From assembly GCF_001425755.1 (NCBI RefSeq), contig NZ_LMDH01000001.1:709308-773307 (forward strand): a DNA stretch of 64,000 nt, given 5' to 3'. Origin of the DNA: Aeromicrobium sp. Root344. Lineage in GTDB: Bacteria; Actinomycetota; Actinomycetes; Propionibacteriales; Nocardioidaceae. Made by a program: the position numbers and the translations under genes. Positions 20,354 to 33,913 of this stretch are shown piece by piece. Under the pieces are notes generated by a model. It was given only the letters and a program-made list of their open reading frames with translations. It did not search any database and was not told where the DNA came from. Numbering within the stretch: position 1 is the first letter of the stretch; each line of letters begins with the position of its first letter.

Positions 20354-21126
20354 AAAGGATCGCGGCAACGCTCGCGCTCCTCGTGGCTGCCGGGTGCTCC
20401 AGCCCGAGTCCGGCTCACGAGCCCGGTTCGCCGGCAGCGACGAAGGACGGCCCCGTCCCGGTCCTGGTCAAGACCGGATGCGCCGACCTCGTGGTTCTGG
20501 GTCTGCGCGGTTCCGACCAGTCGCTCGACAAGAACTTCGGCTCCGGCCAGGAGATCCTTCGCACCGTACGCGCGATGTCCACCGACCTGCACCGCACGTC
20601 ACGCACGACGGTACGTCTCGAGGGCATCCCCTACCGGGCGGAGAGCGCCGCCAGCGCGGCGATCTACCAGGCCAACATCGAGGACGGGGTGAGCCGAACC
20701 AGGACACGCATCGCGCAGCTCGCCCGGCGATGCCCGCACACCCGCGTCGCGCTCGTGGGCTTCAGCCAGGGCGCCCAGGCCGTGCACGGCCTCGCGATCG
20801 AGCTGCCGGCATCGACCCTGCGCAGGGTCGCACTCGTCGCGATGATCGCCGATCCACGACGCAACCCTGACGACACGATCGCGTCATGGACCTATGGCAA
20901 GGCCGCACCCGGACCGGGCAAGCTCGGTGCCGGTACGCCGCTGCCCGGCTCTCTCAAGGAGAAGGCCATCACGTTCTGCGCGACCGGCGACGAGATCTGC
21001 AACTGGCCGCCCGGGGGCTACTCAGGTCCGTTGTCCCAGACACACCGGCACTTCTACGAGACGCCCGCGCACTCCCGGTCGACCGGGCGCCAGCTGGCCG
21101 GCATCCTCCGCACGAACGGGCTCTGA
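20350..21126 (+). CDS. Cutinase-family serine esterase, predicted lipoprotein
   Basis: Cutinase-like proteins of actinobacteria are extracellular lipases/esterases with an alpha/beta-hydrolase fold. The 258-residue product begins with a GTG and a lipoprotein signal (ALLVAAGCSS). The domain shows VVLGLRGSDQSLDKNFGSG, the nucleophile elbow VALVGFSQGAQAVHG, the acid-residue loop FCATGDEICNWPPGG with its Cys, and the catalytic His in QTHRHFYE. All three catalytic residues are present. It is coupled to the acyltransferase and followed by a strong terminator. Confidence 0.9.
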   Translation: MKRIAATLALLVAAGCSSPSPAHEPGSPAATKDGPVPVLVKTGCADLVVLGLRGSDQSLDKNFGSGQEILRTVRAMSTDLHRTSRTTVRLEGIPYRAESAASAAIYQANIEDGVSRTRTRIAQLARRCPHTRVALVGFSQGAQAVHGLAIELPASTLRRVALVAMIADPRRNPDDTIASWTYGKAAPGPGKLGAGTPLPGSLKEKAITFCATGDEICNWPPGGYSGPLSQTHRHFYETPAHSRSTGRQLAGILRTNGL

Positions 21127-21132
21127 GACACG

Positions 21133-21165
21133 CAACAGCCCCCGGCCGAGGGCCGGGGGCTGTTG
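21133..21165. terminator. Bidirectional terminator between cutinase and rpoC
   Basis: A perfect 15-bp stem (CAACAGCCCCCGGCC facing GGCCGGGGGCTGTTG) with a GAG loop lies 7 nt after the cutinase stop and 16 nt beyond the rpoC stop on the other strand. It serves both converging genes. Confidence 0.88.
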
Positions 21166-21180
21166 ACGTGTGGTGCGTGG

Positions 21181-24999
<3,819 letters not shown>

Positions 25000-25068
25000 G
25001 TTGTCTTCTTTCCCTTGCTTGTTCTGAAAACTGATGTGGTTGCGATGGGGAAGGTCCAGCCCTGGGGG

Positions 25069-28000
25069 CTAGACCTCCTCCACGCTGGAGGGCTCACGCC
25101 GGGACAGGTCGATGCCGAGTTCTTCGGCGGCACGGAAGAGATCCTCTTCCGCGTCGCGCATCTCGACGGCCGAACCGTCACTGGACAGCACCTCAACGTT
25201 GAGACACAGGGACTGCATCTCCTTGACGAGAACCTTGAACGACTCGGGGATGCCGGGTTCGGGCACGTTCTCGCCCTTGACGATCGCTTCGTAGACCTTG
25301 ACGCGTCCGAGGATGTCGTCCGACTTGATGGTCAGGAGCTCCTGCAGCGCGTACGCCGCTCCGTAGGCCTCGAGGGCCCACACCTCCATCTCACCGAAGC
25401 GCTGTCCACCGAACTGCGCCTTACCGCCGAGAGGCTGCTGCGTGATCATCGAGTAGGGACCCGTGGAACGTGCGTGGATCTTGTCGTCGACGAGGTGGTG
25501 CAGCTTGAGCAGGTACATGTAGCCGACCGAGACGGGATCGGGGAACTTCTCGCCGGTACGACCGTCGAAGAGCACCGCCTTGCCGTCACGCTTGACCATG
25601 CGCTCGCCGTCCCGGTTGGGGAGAGTCGAGGCCAGCAGGCCCTGGATCTCGTCCTCACGGGCGCCGTCGAACACGGGCGTCGCGATGTTGGTCGAGGGCT
25701 CAGCCTTGTCCGCCTTGATCTTGCGGAGGGTCTGCGCCCACTCGTCCTTCTCGTCGTCCGGGATCTGCCAGCCGGTCTTGGCGACCCACCCGAGGTGGGT
25801 CTCCAGCACCTGTCCGACGTTCATGCGTCCGGGGACACCGAGCGGGTTGAGCACGATGTCGACGGGCGTGCCGTCCTCCAGGAAGGGCATGTCCTCGACC
25901 GGAAGGATCTTGGAGATGACGCCCTTGTTGCCGTGGCGACCGGCGAGCTTGTCGCCGTTGGAGATCTTGCGCTTCTGGGCGACGTAGACGCGTACGAGCT
26001 GGTTGACGCCCGGGGAGAGCTCGTCACCCTCGGCCGCGTCGAACACGCGAACGCCGATGACGGTGCCCGACTCACCGTGCGGGACCTTGAGCGAGGTGTC
26101 GCGCACTTCGCGCGCCTTCTCACCGAAGATCGCACGGAGCAGGCGCTCCTCCGGGGTCAGCTCGGTCTCACCCTTGGGCGTGACCTTGCCGACCAGGACG
26201 TCGCCGTTGCCGACCTCGGCGCCGATGCGGATGATGCCGCGCTCGTCCAGGTCCGCCAGCATTTCCTCGCTGACGTTGGGGATGTCGCGCGTGATCTCCT
26301 CGGGACCGAGCTTGGTGTCGCGGGCATCGACCTCGTGCTCCTCGATGTGGATCGAGGTCAGCAGGTCGTCCTGGACGACTCGCTGCGAGAGGATGATCGC
26401 GTCCTCGTAGTTGTGACCCTGCCACGGCATGAATGCCACGAGCAGGTTGGTCCCGAGGGCCATCTCGCCCTCGTCGGTGCACGGGCCGTCGGCCAGCGGA
26501 GTGCCGACCTCGACGCGCTGACCCTGCGCGACCAGCGGACGCTGGTTGGTGCAGGTGCCCTGGTTGGAGCGACGGAACTTCGCCAGGCGATAGGTGAAGT
26601 AGGAGCCGTCGTCCTGCATGATCTCGATCGCGTCCGCGGACACCTCGTTGACCACACCGGCGACCTTGGCCACCGTGACGTCACCGGCGTCGACGGCGGC
26701 ACGGAACTCCATGCCGGTGCCGACGAGCGGCGCGTCGTTGCGGATCAGCGGGACGGCCTGACGCTGCATGTTCGAGCCCATGAGGGCGCGGTTGGCATCG
26801 TCGTGCTCGAGGAACGGGATCAGCGCCGTGGCGACCGACACCATCTGACGAGGCGAGACGTCCATGTAGTCGACGTCGCCGGCGGGACGAAGCTCGGCCT
26901 CGCCACCCTTCTGGCGTACGAGGACCATGTCCTCGGCGAACGTGCTCTTGTCGGTCAGGACCGAGTTGGCCTGCGCGATGATGAAGCGGTCCTCGTCCGT
27001 CGCGGTGAGGTAGTCGACCTGCTCGGTGACCTTGCCCTTGACGACCTTGCGGTAAGGCGTCTCGACGAAGCCGAACGAGTTGATCCGGCCGTAGGAGGCG
27101 AGCGAGCCGATCAGGCCGATGTTGGGGCCTTCGGGAGTCTCGATCGGGCACATGCGGCCGTAGTGCGACGGGTGGACGTCACGGACTTCGTATCCGGCGC
27201 GCTCACGGGACAGACCACCAGGTCCGAGGGCGGACAGGCGACGCTTGTGCGTCAGTCCGGCCAAGGGGTTGTTCTGGTCCATGAACTGGCTGAGCTGCGA
27301 TGTGCCGAAGAACTCCTTGAGCGCCGCGACGACCGGGCGGATGTTGATCAGGGTCTGCGGCGTGATGGCCTCGACGTCCTGGGTCGTCATGCGCTCGCGG
27401 ACGACGCGCTCCATGCGCGCCAGACCGGTGCGGAGCTGGTTCTGGATCAGCTCGCCCACGGTGCGCATGCGGCGGTTGCCGAAGTGGTCGATGTCGTCGG
27501 CCTCGACGATCGTCTGACCAGCCGGCGTGGCCAGCTCGGTCTCGCCGGCGTGCAGCGCGACGATGTACTTGATCGTGGAGACGATGTCGTCGATCGTCAG
27601 CGTCTGCTGGTCGAAGGCCTCTTCGACGCCGAGCTTCTTGTTGATCTTGTAGCGACCGACCTTGGCCGTGTCGTAGCGCTTGGCGTTGAAGTAGTAGTTG
27701 TCCAGCAACGTCTGCGCGGCCTCGCGGCTGGGCGGTTCGCCCGGACGCAGCTTGCGGTAGATGTCGAGGAGCGCCTCGTCCTGGGTCGTGGTGTTGTCCT
27801 TCTCCAGGGTCAGGCGGATCGACTCGTACTGGCCGAACTCCTCGAGGATCTGCGCCTCGCTCCAGCCCAGTGCCTTGAGCAGCACCGTGACGCTCTGCTT
27901 GCGCTTGCGGTCGAGGCGTACGCCGACCAGGTCACGCTTGTCGATCTCGAACTCGAGCCACGCACCACGCGACGGGATGACCTTCGCGGTGTAGATGTCC

Positions 28001-28533
28001 TTGTCGGACGTCTTGTCGGGAACGCGCTCGAAGTAGACACCCGGCGAGCGGACGAGCTGCGACACGACGACACGCTCGGTGCCGTTGATGATGAACGTGC
28101 CCTTGTCCGTCATGAGCGGGAAGTCGCCCATGAAGACGGTCTGGCTCTTGATCTCGCCGGTCTCGTTGTTCATGAACTCGGCGGTGACGAACAGCGGAGC
28201 GGCGTAGGTGACGTCGCGGTCCTTGCAGTCCTCGACGGAGTACTTCGGCGGCTCGAAGCGGTGGTCACGGAACGACAGGCTCATCGTCTCGGAGAAGTCC
28301 TCGATCGGGGAGATCTCCTCGAAGATCTCCTCGAGCCCGGACTTGGTGGAGACGTCCGTGCGGCCACCGGCGAGGGCTTCCTCGACGCCGGCCTTCCAGG
28401 AGTCGTCGCCGATCAACCAGGCGAAGCTGTCGGTCTGCAGAGCCAGGAGCTCTGGGACCTCGAGGGGTTCTGAGATTTTTGCAAAAGAGATGCGGCGGGG
28501 CTGAACAGGTGCGGAGGTGCGCGAGGCGGCCAA
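25069..28533 (-). CDS. rpoB: DNA-directed RNA polymerase subunit beta
   Basis: The second large RNA polymerase subunit, 1154 residues. The start is TTG at 28533 ([20 protein letters not shown]) after a GGAAGGA ribosome-binding site; upstream in-frame codons lack this and fall in the leader. The rifampicin pocket reads [20 protein letters not shown] then [20 protein letters not shown], with Ser, Asp, His and Ser at the usual resistance positions, so wild type. The active-site region [20 protein letters not shown] is intact. Upstream lie a good promoter and a tandem repeat. Confidence 0.97.
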   Translation of the reverse strand: MAASRTSAPVQPRRISFAKISEPLEVPELLALQTDSFAWLIGDDSWKAGVEEALAGGRTDVSTKSGLEEIFEEISPIEDFSETMSLSFRDHRFEPPKYSVEDCKDRDVTYAAPLFVTAEFMNNETGEIKSQTVFMGDFPLMTDKGTFIINGTERVVVSQLVRSPGVYFERVPDKTSDKDIYTAKVIPSRGAWLEFEIDKRDLVGVRLDRKRKQSVTVLLKALGWSEAQILEEFGQYESIRLTLEKDNTTTQDEALLDIYRKLRPGEPPSREAAQTLLDNYYFNAKRYDTAKVGRYKINKKLGVEEAFDQQTLTIDDIVSTIKYIVALHAGETELATPAGQTIVEADDIDHFGNRRMRTVGELIQNQLRTGLARMERVVRERMTTQDVEAITPQTLINIRPVVAALKEFFGTSQLSQFMDQNNPLAGLTHKRRLSALGPGGLSRERAGYEVRDVHPSHYGRMCPIETPEGPNIGLIGSLASYGRINSFGFVETPYRKVVKGKVTEQVDYLTATDEDRFIIAQANSVLTDKSTFAEDMVLVRQKGGEAELRPAGDVDYMDVSPRQMVSVATALIPFLEHDDANRALMGSNMQRQAVPLIRNDAPLVGTGMEFRAAVDAGDVTVAKVAGVVNEVSADAIEIMQDDGSYFTYRLAKFRRSNQGTCTNQRPLVAQGQRVEVGTPLADGPCTDEGEMALGTNLLVAFMPWQGHNYEDAIILSQRVVQDDLLTSIHIEEHEVDARDTKLGPEEITRDIPNVSEEMLADLDERGIIRIGAEVGNGDVLVGKVTPKGETELTPEERLLRAIFGEKAREVRDTSLKVPHGESGTVIGVRVFDAAEGDELSPGVNQLVRVYVAQKRKISNGDKLAGRHGNKGVISKILPVEDMPFLEDGTPVDIVLNPLGVPGRMNVGQVLETHLGWVAKTGWQIPDDEKDEWAQTLRKIKADKAEPSTNIATPVFDGAREDEIQGLLASTLPNRDGERMVKRDGKAVLFDGRTGEKFPDPVSVGYMYLLKLHHLVDDKIHARSTGPYSMITQQPLGGKAQFGGQRFGEMEVWALEAYGAAYALQELLTIKSDDILGRVKVYEAIVKGENVPEPGIPESFKVLVKEMQSLCLNVEVLSSDGSAVEMRDAEEDLFRAAEELGIDLSRREPSSVEEV

Positions 28534-28644
28534 GAGGGGTCCTTCCAAGGGCTCGCAGGCGGGTGGCTCGATGGATCGTGCTGCGCGCACGCCAATCGAC
28601 CCCGGTCAAGGGGACATGGGCAGACAGAGCGGGCGCGAAAGTTC

Positions 28645-28673
28645 AGTGTAACCCGCAGGGCACAGCGAAGCAA
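28645..28673 (-). promoter_or_regulatory. rpoB: Candidate sigma-A promoter of rpoBC
   Basis: On the minus strand TTGCTT (28673-28668), a 17-nt spacer and TACACT (28650-28645) form a good promoter. Transcription would start near 28638, giving a leader of about 105 nt before the TTG start. It lies in the 369-bp gap between the mce operon and rpoB, which otherwise holds the tandem repeats at 28774-28915 and no gene. Confidence 0.55.
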
Positions 28674-28773
28674 GGGCGGGTCTTGACAAAGCCCGCTGCT
28701 TGGGGGAGTCTATTTGGCTTTTCGGACGAATCGGCGCATTTCACGCACGAACTCGCCCGCAAGTCGCCCCAAA

Positions 28774-28915
28774 CCTTGCGCGAGCTGAGGAGCTCGCTTA
28801 TCGGGCGCGGCAAGCCGCGCCCAAACCCTGCGCGAGCTTTTCGTCGCGCCTATCGGGCGCGGCAAGCCGCGCCCCGAGCCTTGCGCGAGCTGAGAAGCTC
28901 GCTTATCGGGCGCGG
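28774..28915. repeat. Three tandem ~53-bp repeats with two hairpins per unit
   Basis: Units begin CCTTGCGCGAGC at 28774, CCCTGCGCGAGC at 28826 and CCTTGCGCGAGC at 28879 (period 52-53 bp). Each carries CGGGCGCGG toward its end. Units 1 and 3 have a GCGAGCT/AGCTCGC stem; units 1 and 2 have a GCGCGGC-AA-GCCGCGC stem. Unit 3 overlaps the last codons and the stop of the last mce-operon gene. The hairpins may act as terminators between the mce operon and rpoB. Confidence 0.8.
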
Positions 28916-29631
28916 ATGTCGTTGACGAGCCAGCCGTCGTCGGTCTTGACCATCGACACGCTCGCGCGGTTGGAGAACACCGTCGGGGTCTTCGACTCGC
29001 TGGTCAGCCGTGCCTGGTCGTAGAACACCAGGACATCCATCTTGGTCGTCGAGCACTCGTCGCCGCAGGGCATGGCCGCGGCATCGCCGACGACGCTCTG
29101 CATCTGGACGTTGCGCTGCTGCGCCGCCTCCTGCAGGGCCGGCTCGTACTTCTTGAACGTCTTGGCGAACGACGGCGTCATGATGGCCGTCGATGCCGAC
29201 AGGTGCTTGTCGAGCTCGGTGTACTTGTAGGTGAACACCGTCTCCACGGCGCTGGCGGCGGCAGCGGTCGCCTGCTCGCGCGCGTCATCGAGCCGCTCCC
29301 CCGCGCCGTGCACGTGTCGGTAACCCTGGACGGTCAGGACGACCCCCAGGACAAGGGCGGCAACCGCGACGAGGGCGGCCGGGACGGTCCACCGCAGGTC
29401 GGGATTCGACGTCTTCTCGGACGCCTGCTTCGGCGCCTTGGGCGGGCGGGGCGCCTTGACCGTCGGTGCAGCCTTGGCCGGAGGGGCGGCGGCCGGCTTC
29501 TGCGTGGCGGCCTTCCTGACCGCCGCCGCGCGCGCCGGCACCTTGCGCGCCGAGGGCTTCGCGGCAGGGACGGCCGGCTTGCCCTCGCCGGCGATCCGGC
29601 GACGACGGGCGGGCCCGGTCGGATCGCTCAT
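28903..29631 (-). CDS. Mce-associated membrane protein
   Basis: The 242-residue product (ATG at 29631, overlapping the upstream stop by 4 nt) has an Ala/Lys/Pro-rich cytoplasmic segment of ~85 residues. A single membrane helix (WTVPAALVAVAALVLGVVLT) follows, then an extracytoplasmic domain of ~130 residues ending DDGWLVNDIRAR. This architecture, with the terminal DGWLV pattern, is typical of Mas proteins encoded after mceF; they are thought to stabilise or assist the Mce complex. The domain contains a Cys pair (PCGDECS). Last gene of the operon. Confidence 0.8.
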   Translation of the reverse strand: MSDPTGPARRRRIAGEGKPAVPAAKPSARKVPARAAAVRKAATQKPAAAPPAKAAPTVKAPRPPKAPKQASEKTSNPDLRWTVPAALVAVAALVLGVVLTVQGYRHVHGAGERLDDAREQATAAAASAVETVFTYKYTELDKHLSASTAIMTPSFAKTFKKYEPALQEAAQQRNVQMQSVVGDAAAMPCGDECSTTKMDVLVFYDQARLTSESKTPTVFSNRASVSMVKTDDGWLVNDIRAR

Positions 29632-30185
29632 TCTCCGCTGCCTTCGCTGGGGGTCGCCGACGGCGACGGGGTGGCCACCGCAGAACGCGGGGCGACACTC
29701 TCGAAGTCCGAGATCAGCCACGTGCCGTTGGTCTTGGTGAACGAGACCTTCCAGCGGAAGTGTCGCAGGACGGCGGCCTTGTTGTCGGTGTTGGTGATCT
29801 TGGCGTCCACCGCGACCATCGCCACCGCGGAATCCTTGTCGATCGTGTCGACGGCGGTGGCCTGCACCTTGGCACCACCGCTCTTCTGGCTCTTGGACTC
29901 AAGCGCCTTGAAGATCACGTCGGTGACCTTGACGAACTCCTTGTCGTACTTCGGCGTCAGCAGGCCCTTGAGCCGCTTCTGGTAGTCCGCCGCGTTGGAC
30001 ACGTCGTACGTGTTGTAGGCCACCGCGAAGTCCGTGGCCCGCGACGTGATCTCGTTGCGGTCCTTGGAGTCCTCGTAGGGGTTCAGCTTGAGCAGGACGA
30101 GACCGATCGCCGAGAGCACCACGCCGAGAACCGTGGTGACCACCAGGAGAGCGATGACTCGGGTGCGGCTGGACCTCTCGGTCAC
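29628..30185 (-). CDS. Mce-associated membrane protein
   Basis: A 185-residue single-pass protein. The GTG at 30185 overlaps the mceF stop (GTGA) and is the likely start; 9 more codons are open upstream. A membrane helix (VIALLVVTTVLGVVLSAIGL) is followed by an extracytoplasmic domain with ATDFAVAYNTYDVSNAADYQ and the late NGTWLISDFESVAP, the same NTF2-like pattern as the next gene. It ends in a Ser/Pro-rich tail. Two tandem Mas genes after mceF are typical of mce operons. Confidence 0.8.
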   Translation of the reverse strand: MTERSSRTRVIALLVVTTVLGVVLSAIGLVLLKLNPYEDSKDRNEITSRATDFAVAYNTYDVSNAADYQKRLKGLLTPKYDKEFVKVTDVIFKALESKSQKSGGAKVQATAVDTIDKDSAVAMVAVDAKITNTDNKAAVLRHFRWKVSFTKTNGTWLISDFESVAPRSAVATPSPSATPSEGSGE

Positions 30186-31405
30186 TGTTGGGCCGGGCCG
30201 AGCAGAAGCCACTTCCAGGTGTCCTTTCCGGTGGGCACAGATGCGTCGGACGTTGCGGCCGACCGCTGCAGCACGGTCTTGGACGGCTGCCGCGCAATGT
30301 GGTTGTTGGCGACTTTACAGTCCGCTTCCGTATCGAAGGCGCGGTCACTGATGACCGCCTCCTCACGACGCTCACGGTAGCCCGATGCGGCACCGCCGTT
30401 CTGGTCGTACGTGCAGGTCGGCGTCGGGTCGAGCGCCACGAGACCGAACGTCGCGTTGTAGTCGCCGGTGCCCTTGCCGTTCTTGACGACCTCGTCGAGC
30501 ACGGAGAACGAGCCTTCGACGAGGTAGGGGTAGAGGATGAAGATCGCCTGCAGCCCGAGAACGTTCTCCGACAACGGCTTGCTCGCGGTGACGAGGTCGC
30601 GAATGGCGTTGCCGAGGTCGGCGGAGTTCTCGTTGACCACGGCGTTGAGCGTCGCGGCGCTCTCGCTGCCCTTGTCGAACAGCCGGCGCAGGTCGGGATC
30701 CGCATCGACCAGGCTGTCTGACAGCAGAGCCAGGTTCTTGGAGAACGTGCCGATGTCGTCCGACTTGTCGATCTGGGTCTGCAGCACCGAGGACGAGTCA
30801 CGGATCAGTGCGCGGGTCACGTCGATGTTGTCGTCGGCGGCCTTGATGAACTCCGACGACGTGTCGAGGATCGTCGACAGGTCCTGACCCGTGCCCTCGA
30901 ACGCCTGACCGAGCTCGTTGACGACGGTGCGCAGGCTCTCGGTGTTGACCGACGACACGAGGTCGTTGACGTCCACGAGCAGCGTCGTCGTGTCGATCGG
31001 GATGCGGGTGTTGCGGAGCGAGATCGCCGAGTCCTTGCGCAGGTAGGGCGCCGAGTTGTTGCGCGGCTGCAGGTCGACGAACTGCTCGCCGATCGCCGAC
31101 TTGTTGGCCACCACGGCCTCGACGTCGGCCGGGATCTTGGGCGCGTCGTTCTCGATGTCGAGCCTCGCCTGGACGCCGTCGTCCTTGAACTTGAGCTTGC
31201 CGACCTTGCCGACGGGGATGCCGCGGTAGGTCACCTGGGCGCCGGCGAAGATGCCTCCGGAGTCCTTGAACTGCGCCGTCACCGGGAACGTCCGGTCCAC
31301 GAACAGCCGGTCGACCTGCGCGTAGCGACCACCGACGAACGCGCCGCCCAACAGGGTGACGATCGCGAAGATCACCAGCTGGATCTTGGTGAGCCTGGAG
31401 ATCAT
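30182..31405 (-). CDS. mceF: MCE family protein MceF
   Basis: Mce proteins form the periplasmic tunnel of an ABC lipid importer. The 407-residue product starts MISRLTKIQLVIFAIVTLLG, an amino-terminal membrane anchor. The MCE/MlaD domain lies at ~35-115 (VTAQFKDSGGIFAGAQVTYR, GIPVGKVGKLKF), and a long helical region at ~130-330 forms the needle. The carboxy-terminal domain has Cys residues. It is the last of six Mce proteins, so it is assigned F by position. The ATG overlaps mceE by 4 nt. Confidence 0.88.
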   Translation of the reverse strand: MISRLTKIQLVIFAIVTLLGGAFVGGRYAQVDRLFVDRTFPVTAQFKDSGGIFAGAQVTYRGIPVGKVGKLKFKDDGVQARLDIENDAPKIPADVEAVVANKSAIGEQFVDLQPRNNSAPYLRKDSAISLRNTRIPIDTTTLLVDVNDLVSSVNTESLRTVVNELGQAFEGTGQDLSTILDTSSEFIKAADDNIDVTRALIRDSSSVLQTQIDKSDDIGTFSKNLALLSDSLVDADPDLRRLFDKGSESAATLNAVVNENSADLGNAIRDLVTASKPLSENVLGLQAIFILYPYLVEGSFSVLDEVVKNGKGTGDYNATFGLVALDPTPTCTYDQNGGAASGYRERREEAVISDRAFDTEADCKVANNHIARQPSKTVLQRSAATSDASVPTGKDTWKWLLLGPAQQ

Positions 31406-32748
31406 GGTGCCACCGCCGGTTCCACGAGGAGTTGTCCGAGATCGCCGGACGGCACACTGGCGACCGCCGTACGGCACGTGTTGAGCAGCGAGCAGATGCC
31501 GCCCTTGCTCGGTGTGGGGCTCGCGCTCGGCGCCGGCGTCGTGGCGCCGGAGTCATCCGGCGTCGTGGTCGAGCCGCTGGACGGGACCAGGCCCGTGACG
31601 AGGTCGACCAGGTCCTGGGCCGGGGTGCCGGGCACGACACTCGTGCTGCCGTCGGGGTTCGTCTCGGTCTTGGTCGCCCCGGCCTGGGCGGCATAGCCGT
31701 CGAGGATGTTGGTCAGCTGCGTCGCGCTGATGTCGATACCGAGGTTGAGGTTGGCGAAGTCGCCGAAGCAGACGCCCTGCTTGACCGTGGGCGGGCCGTC
31801 CTCGCACTTGCCGGACGCTGCGGCGTAGGTGTTGCCGACGAAGCCGTCGGAGAACGGGTAGGTGAGAAGCACCTTCGTCGCGGTCGCGAGGTCGTCGCCG
31901 GCCTTGGTCAGGTTGGTCAGCGTCGGCACGAGGGCGCGCAGGTTGGCGACGGTGTCGGCCTTGGAGTCGCGGATGACGCCAGTCGCCACGTCGCTGAGCC
32001 TGGACAGCGACTGGAGCAGCTTGACGAGGTCGTCGCGCTGGTTGTTGACGACTCGCAACGCGCCGGGCAGATCGTCGAGCGCACCGGTGATGGCGGCCTT
32101 CTGGTTGTTGGTCGCCACCGCGAGCCGGTTGATCTTCTCCAGGGACGTCAGCAACGCTGCCTTGTTGTCGTCGAGCTGGCCGATGAAGGCGGTCGTGGAG
32201 TTGATGAGCTCCTTGACCTCGGGCTCGTTGCCGCCGAGAGCGTTGTTGAGCTCCTTGACGATCGTGTTGGTCTTCTCGAGACCGCCGCCGTTGAACAGCA
32301 ACGACGCCGCTCCGAGCACTTCCTCGATTTCGGGGTTGCGGCTGGACCGGTCGAGCGGGATCGTGTCGCCGTTGCTGAGCGTGCCGCGAGCGCCGGTCTT
32401 GGGCGGCGCGAGCGACACGAACTTCTCGCCCAGCAGGCTGGTCTGGCGGATCGTCGCCTCGGTGTTGTCGGGCAGCTTGGCGTCGTGGTTGACCTTGAGC
32501 GTGACGACGGCCGTCCAGCCGTTGAGCTTGATGTCGGTGACCTTGCCGACCGCGATGTCGTTGACGCGTACGGCGCTCTGCGGCACCAGGTCGAGGACGT
32601 CGCGGAACTGCACCTTGATCGTGTAGGGATCGCTGCCGAGGTCGGCGCCGCCGGGCAGCGGGAGCTTGTAGGGCGAGAAGCCGCAGCCGCTGAGCAGCAG
32701 CCCCATGACACCGGTGACGACACCGGCACGAAGAAGTCGGCGGTTCAT
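31402..32748 (-). CDS. mceE: MCE family lipoprotein MceE
   Basis: The only Mce member here with a lipobox (MGLLLSGCGFSPYKLPLPGG), as expected for MceE/LprN. The MCE domain at ~40-120 contains VQFRDVLDLVPQSAVRVNDI and AVGKVTDIKLNGW. A helical needle region follows, then a Thr/Pro/Ser-rich carboxy tail and terminal Cys residues (GGICSLLNTCRTAVASV). 448 residues. It starts 1 nt after the mceD stop. Confidence 0.9.
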   Translation of the reverse strand: MNRRLLRAGVVTGVMGLLLSGCGFSPYKLPLPGGADLGSDPYTIKVQFRDVLDLVPQSAVRVNDIAVGKVTDIKLNGWTAVVTLKVNHDAKLPDNTEATIRQTSLLGEKFVSLAPPKTGARGTLSNGDTIPLDRSSRNPEIEEVLGAASLLFNGGGLEKTNTIVKELNNALGGNEPEVKELINSTTAFIGQLDDNKAALLTSLEKINRLAVATNNQKAAITGALDDLPGALRVVNNQRDDLVKLLQSLSRLSDVATGVIRDSKADTVANLRALVPTLTNLTKAGDDLATATKVLLTYPFSDGFVGNTYAAASGKCEDGPPTVKQGVCFGDFANLNLGIDISATQLTNILDGYAAQAGATKTETNPDGSTSVVPGTPAQDLVDLVTGLVPSSGSTTTPDDSGATTPAPSASPTPSKGGICSLLNTCRTAVASVPSGDLGQLLVEPAVAP

Positions 32749-32749
32749 G

Positions 32750-33913
32750 TCAGTTCACCCCCAGCATCTGCGCGAAGGTCGTGTTGACCTTGTCCGGCGG
32801 AGTCACCGGCGCGGACGCGGCGGCCGTGCGCGGCAGTGCGTTGCCGAGCACGCCGGACAGCGTCTTGCACAATCCGTTCTCGACGGTCTCACCGAGCAGG
32901 TTGCACACGAAGGTCGCGGGATCCTTGAGCGAGCCGTTGAGCAGCTCGGGGATGTCGGCGCGGGTGTCGAGCGTGCCGGCCGTGCCGTTGTAGGCCAGGG
33001 CGACGTTGGTCAGGGCGGTCGGCGCAGCGATCGTCTGCTCCTCGATCTCGGCCTTGTGCTTGGCGAGCACCGCTGCGAGCGAGGCGATGTTGTCGATGTT
33101 GCTGCGCAGCTTGCCGCGGTTCTCCTTGACGAGGGAGTTGACGTCGACCAGGGCGAGGCTGAGCTGCCTCAGCGTCTCCTTGAGGTCGTCACGCTCGCCG
33201 GCGAGGACCGTCGACACCTTGGCCGTGCTGTCGTTGAACGAGCGCACGGCCGAGTCGTTGGTCTTGAGCAGGCTCACGAAGTCCTCGACCTCCCGCAGGC
33301 TGCCGAACAGCTCGTCCTTGTTGTTGGACAGCGTCGTGCTGAGCTTGCCGAAGTTGTGGATCGTCTCGTTGAGCTGGGCACCCTGGCCGTCGAGCTGCTT
33401 GGCCGAGTCGTCGATGAGGCTGCTGAGCGAGCCCTCCTTGTTGGCGCCCTTGGGGCCGAGCGCCACCGACAGGTCGTCGAGCGACTGGTAGATCTGGTCG
33501 AGCTCCACCGGAACGGCGGTGCGGTCGACCGGCAGGACCGCATTGTTCTTGAGCACCGCTCCGCCGGTGTAGGCCGGGGCGAGCTGGATGAAGCGGTCAC
33601 CGACGATCGACGGCGAGACCACGACCGCCTTGACGTCGTTGGGCAGCTTGACGTCGCCCTTGTAGGAGACCTTGGCGCGTACGACGTCGCCGCGCGGCGT
33701 GAGGCTCACGACCTCGCCCACCGGGACGCCGAGGATCTTGACGTCGGATCCCTTGTAGACCGAGTTGGTCTGCTCGAAGTCGATCGTGATGTAGCGCTTG
33801 CCGTCGCCGTTGTTGACGACCAGCGCCACGGCTGCCAGCAGGGCGAGCACGACGAACGCGGTGAGCACCTTGGAGATGCCGGCGAACCGTTGTGCCAATC
33901 CGGATGGACTCAT
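32750..33913 (-). CDS. mceD: MCE family protein MceD
   Basis: The ATG at 33913 (MSPSGLAQRFAGISKVLTAF) overlaps the mceC stop by one base; the frame is open further upstream but inside mceC. A membrane anchor ([16 protein letters not shown]) is followed by the MCE domain (ITIDFEQTNSVYKGSDVKIL, GVPVGEVVSLTPRGD) and long helices with heptad character. 387 residues. The carboxy end contains two Cys (FVCNLLGE, GLCKTL). Confidence 0.88.
   Translation of the reverse strand: MSPSGLAQRFAGISKVLTAFVVLALLAAVALVVNNGDGKRYITIDFEQTNSVYKGSDVKILGVPVGEVVSLTPRGDVVRAKVSYKGDVKLPNDVKAVVVSPSIVGDRFIQLAPAYTGGAVLKNNAVLPVDRTAVPVELDQIYQSLDDLSVALGPKGANKEGSLSSLIDDSAKQLDGQGAQLNETIHNFGKLSTTLSNNKDELFGSLREVEDFVSLLKTNDSAVRSFNDSTAKVSTVLAGERDDLKETLRQLSLALVDVNSLVKENRGKLRSNIDNIASLAAVLAKHKAEIEEQTIAAPTALTNVALAYNGTAGTLDTRADIPELLNGSLKDPATFVCNLLGETVENGLCKTLSGVLGNALPRTAAASAPVTPPDKVNTTFAQMLGVN

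Noticed and set aside
27241..27340. Rifampicin-resistance substitution in rpoB
   Set aside because: All key residues of the rifampicin pocket that I can read have the sensitive form.
28774..28915. CRISPR array
   Set aside because: Only three units with no unique spacers between them, and each unit is internally palindromic; no cas genes nearby.
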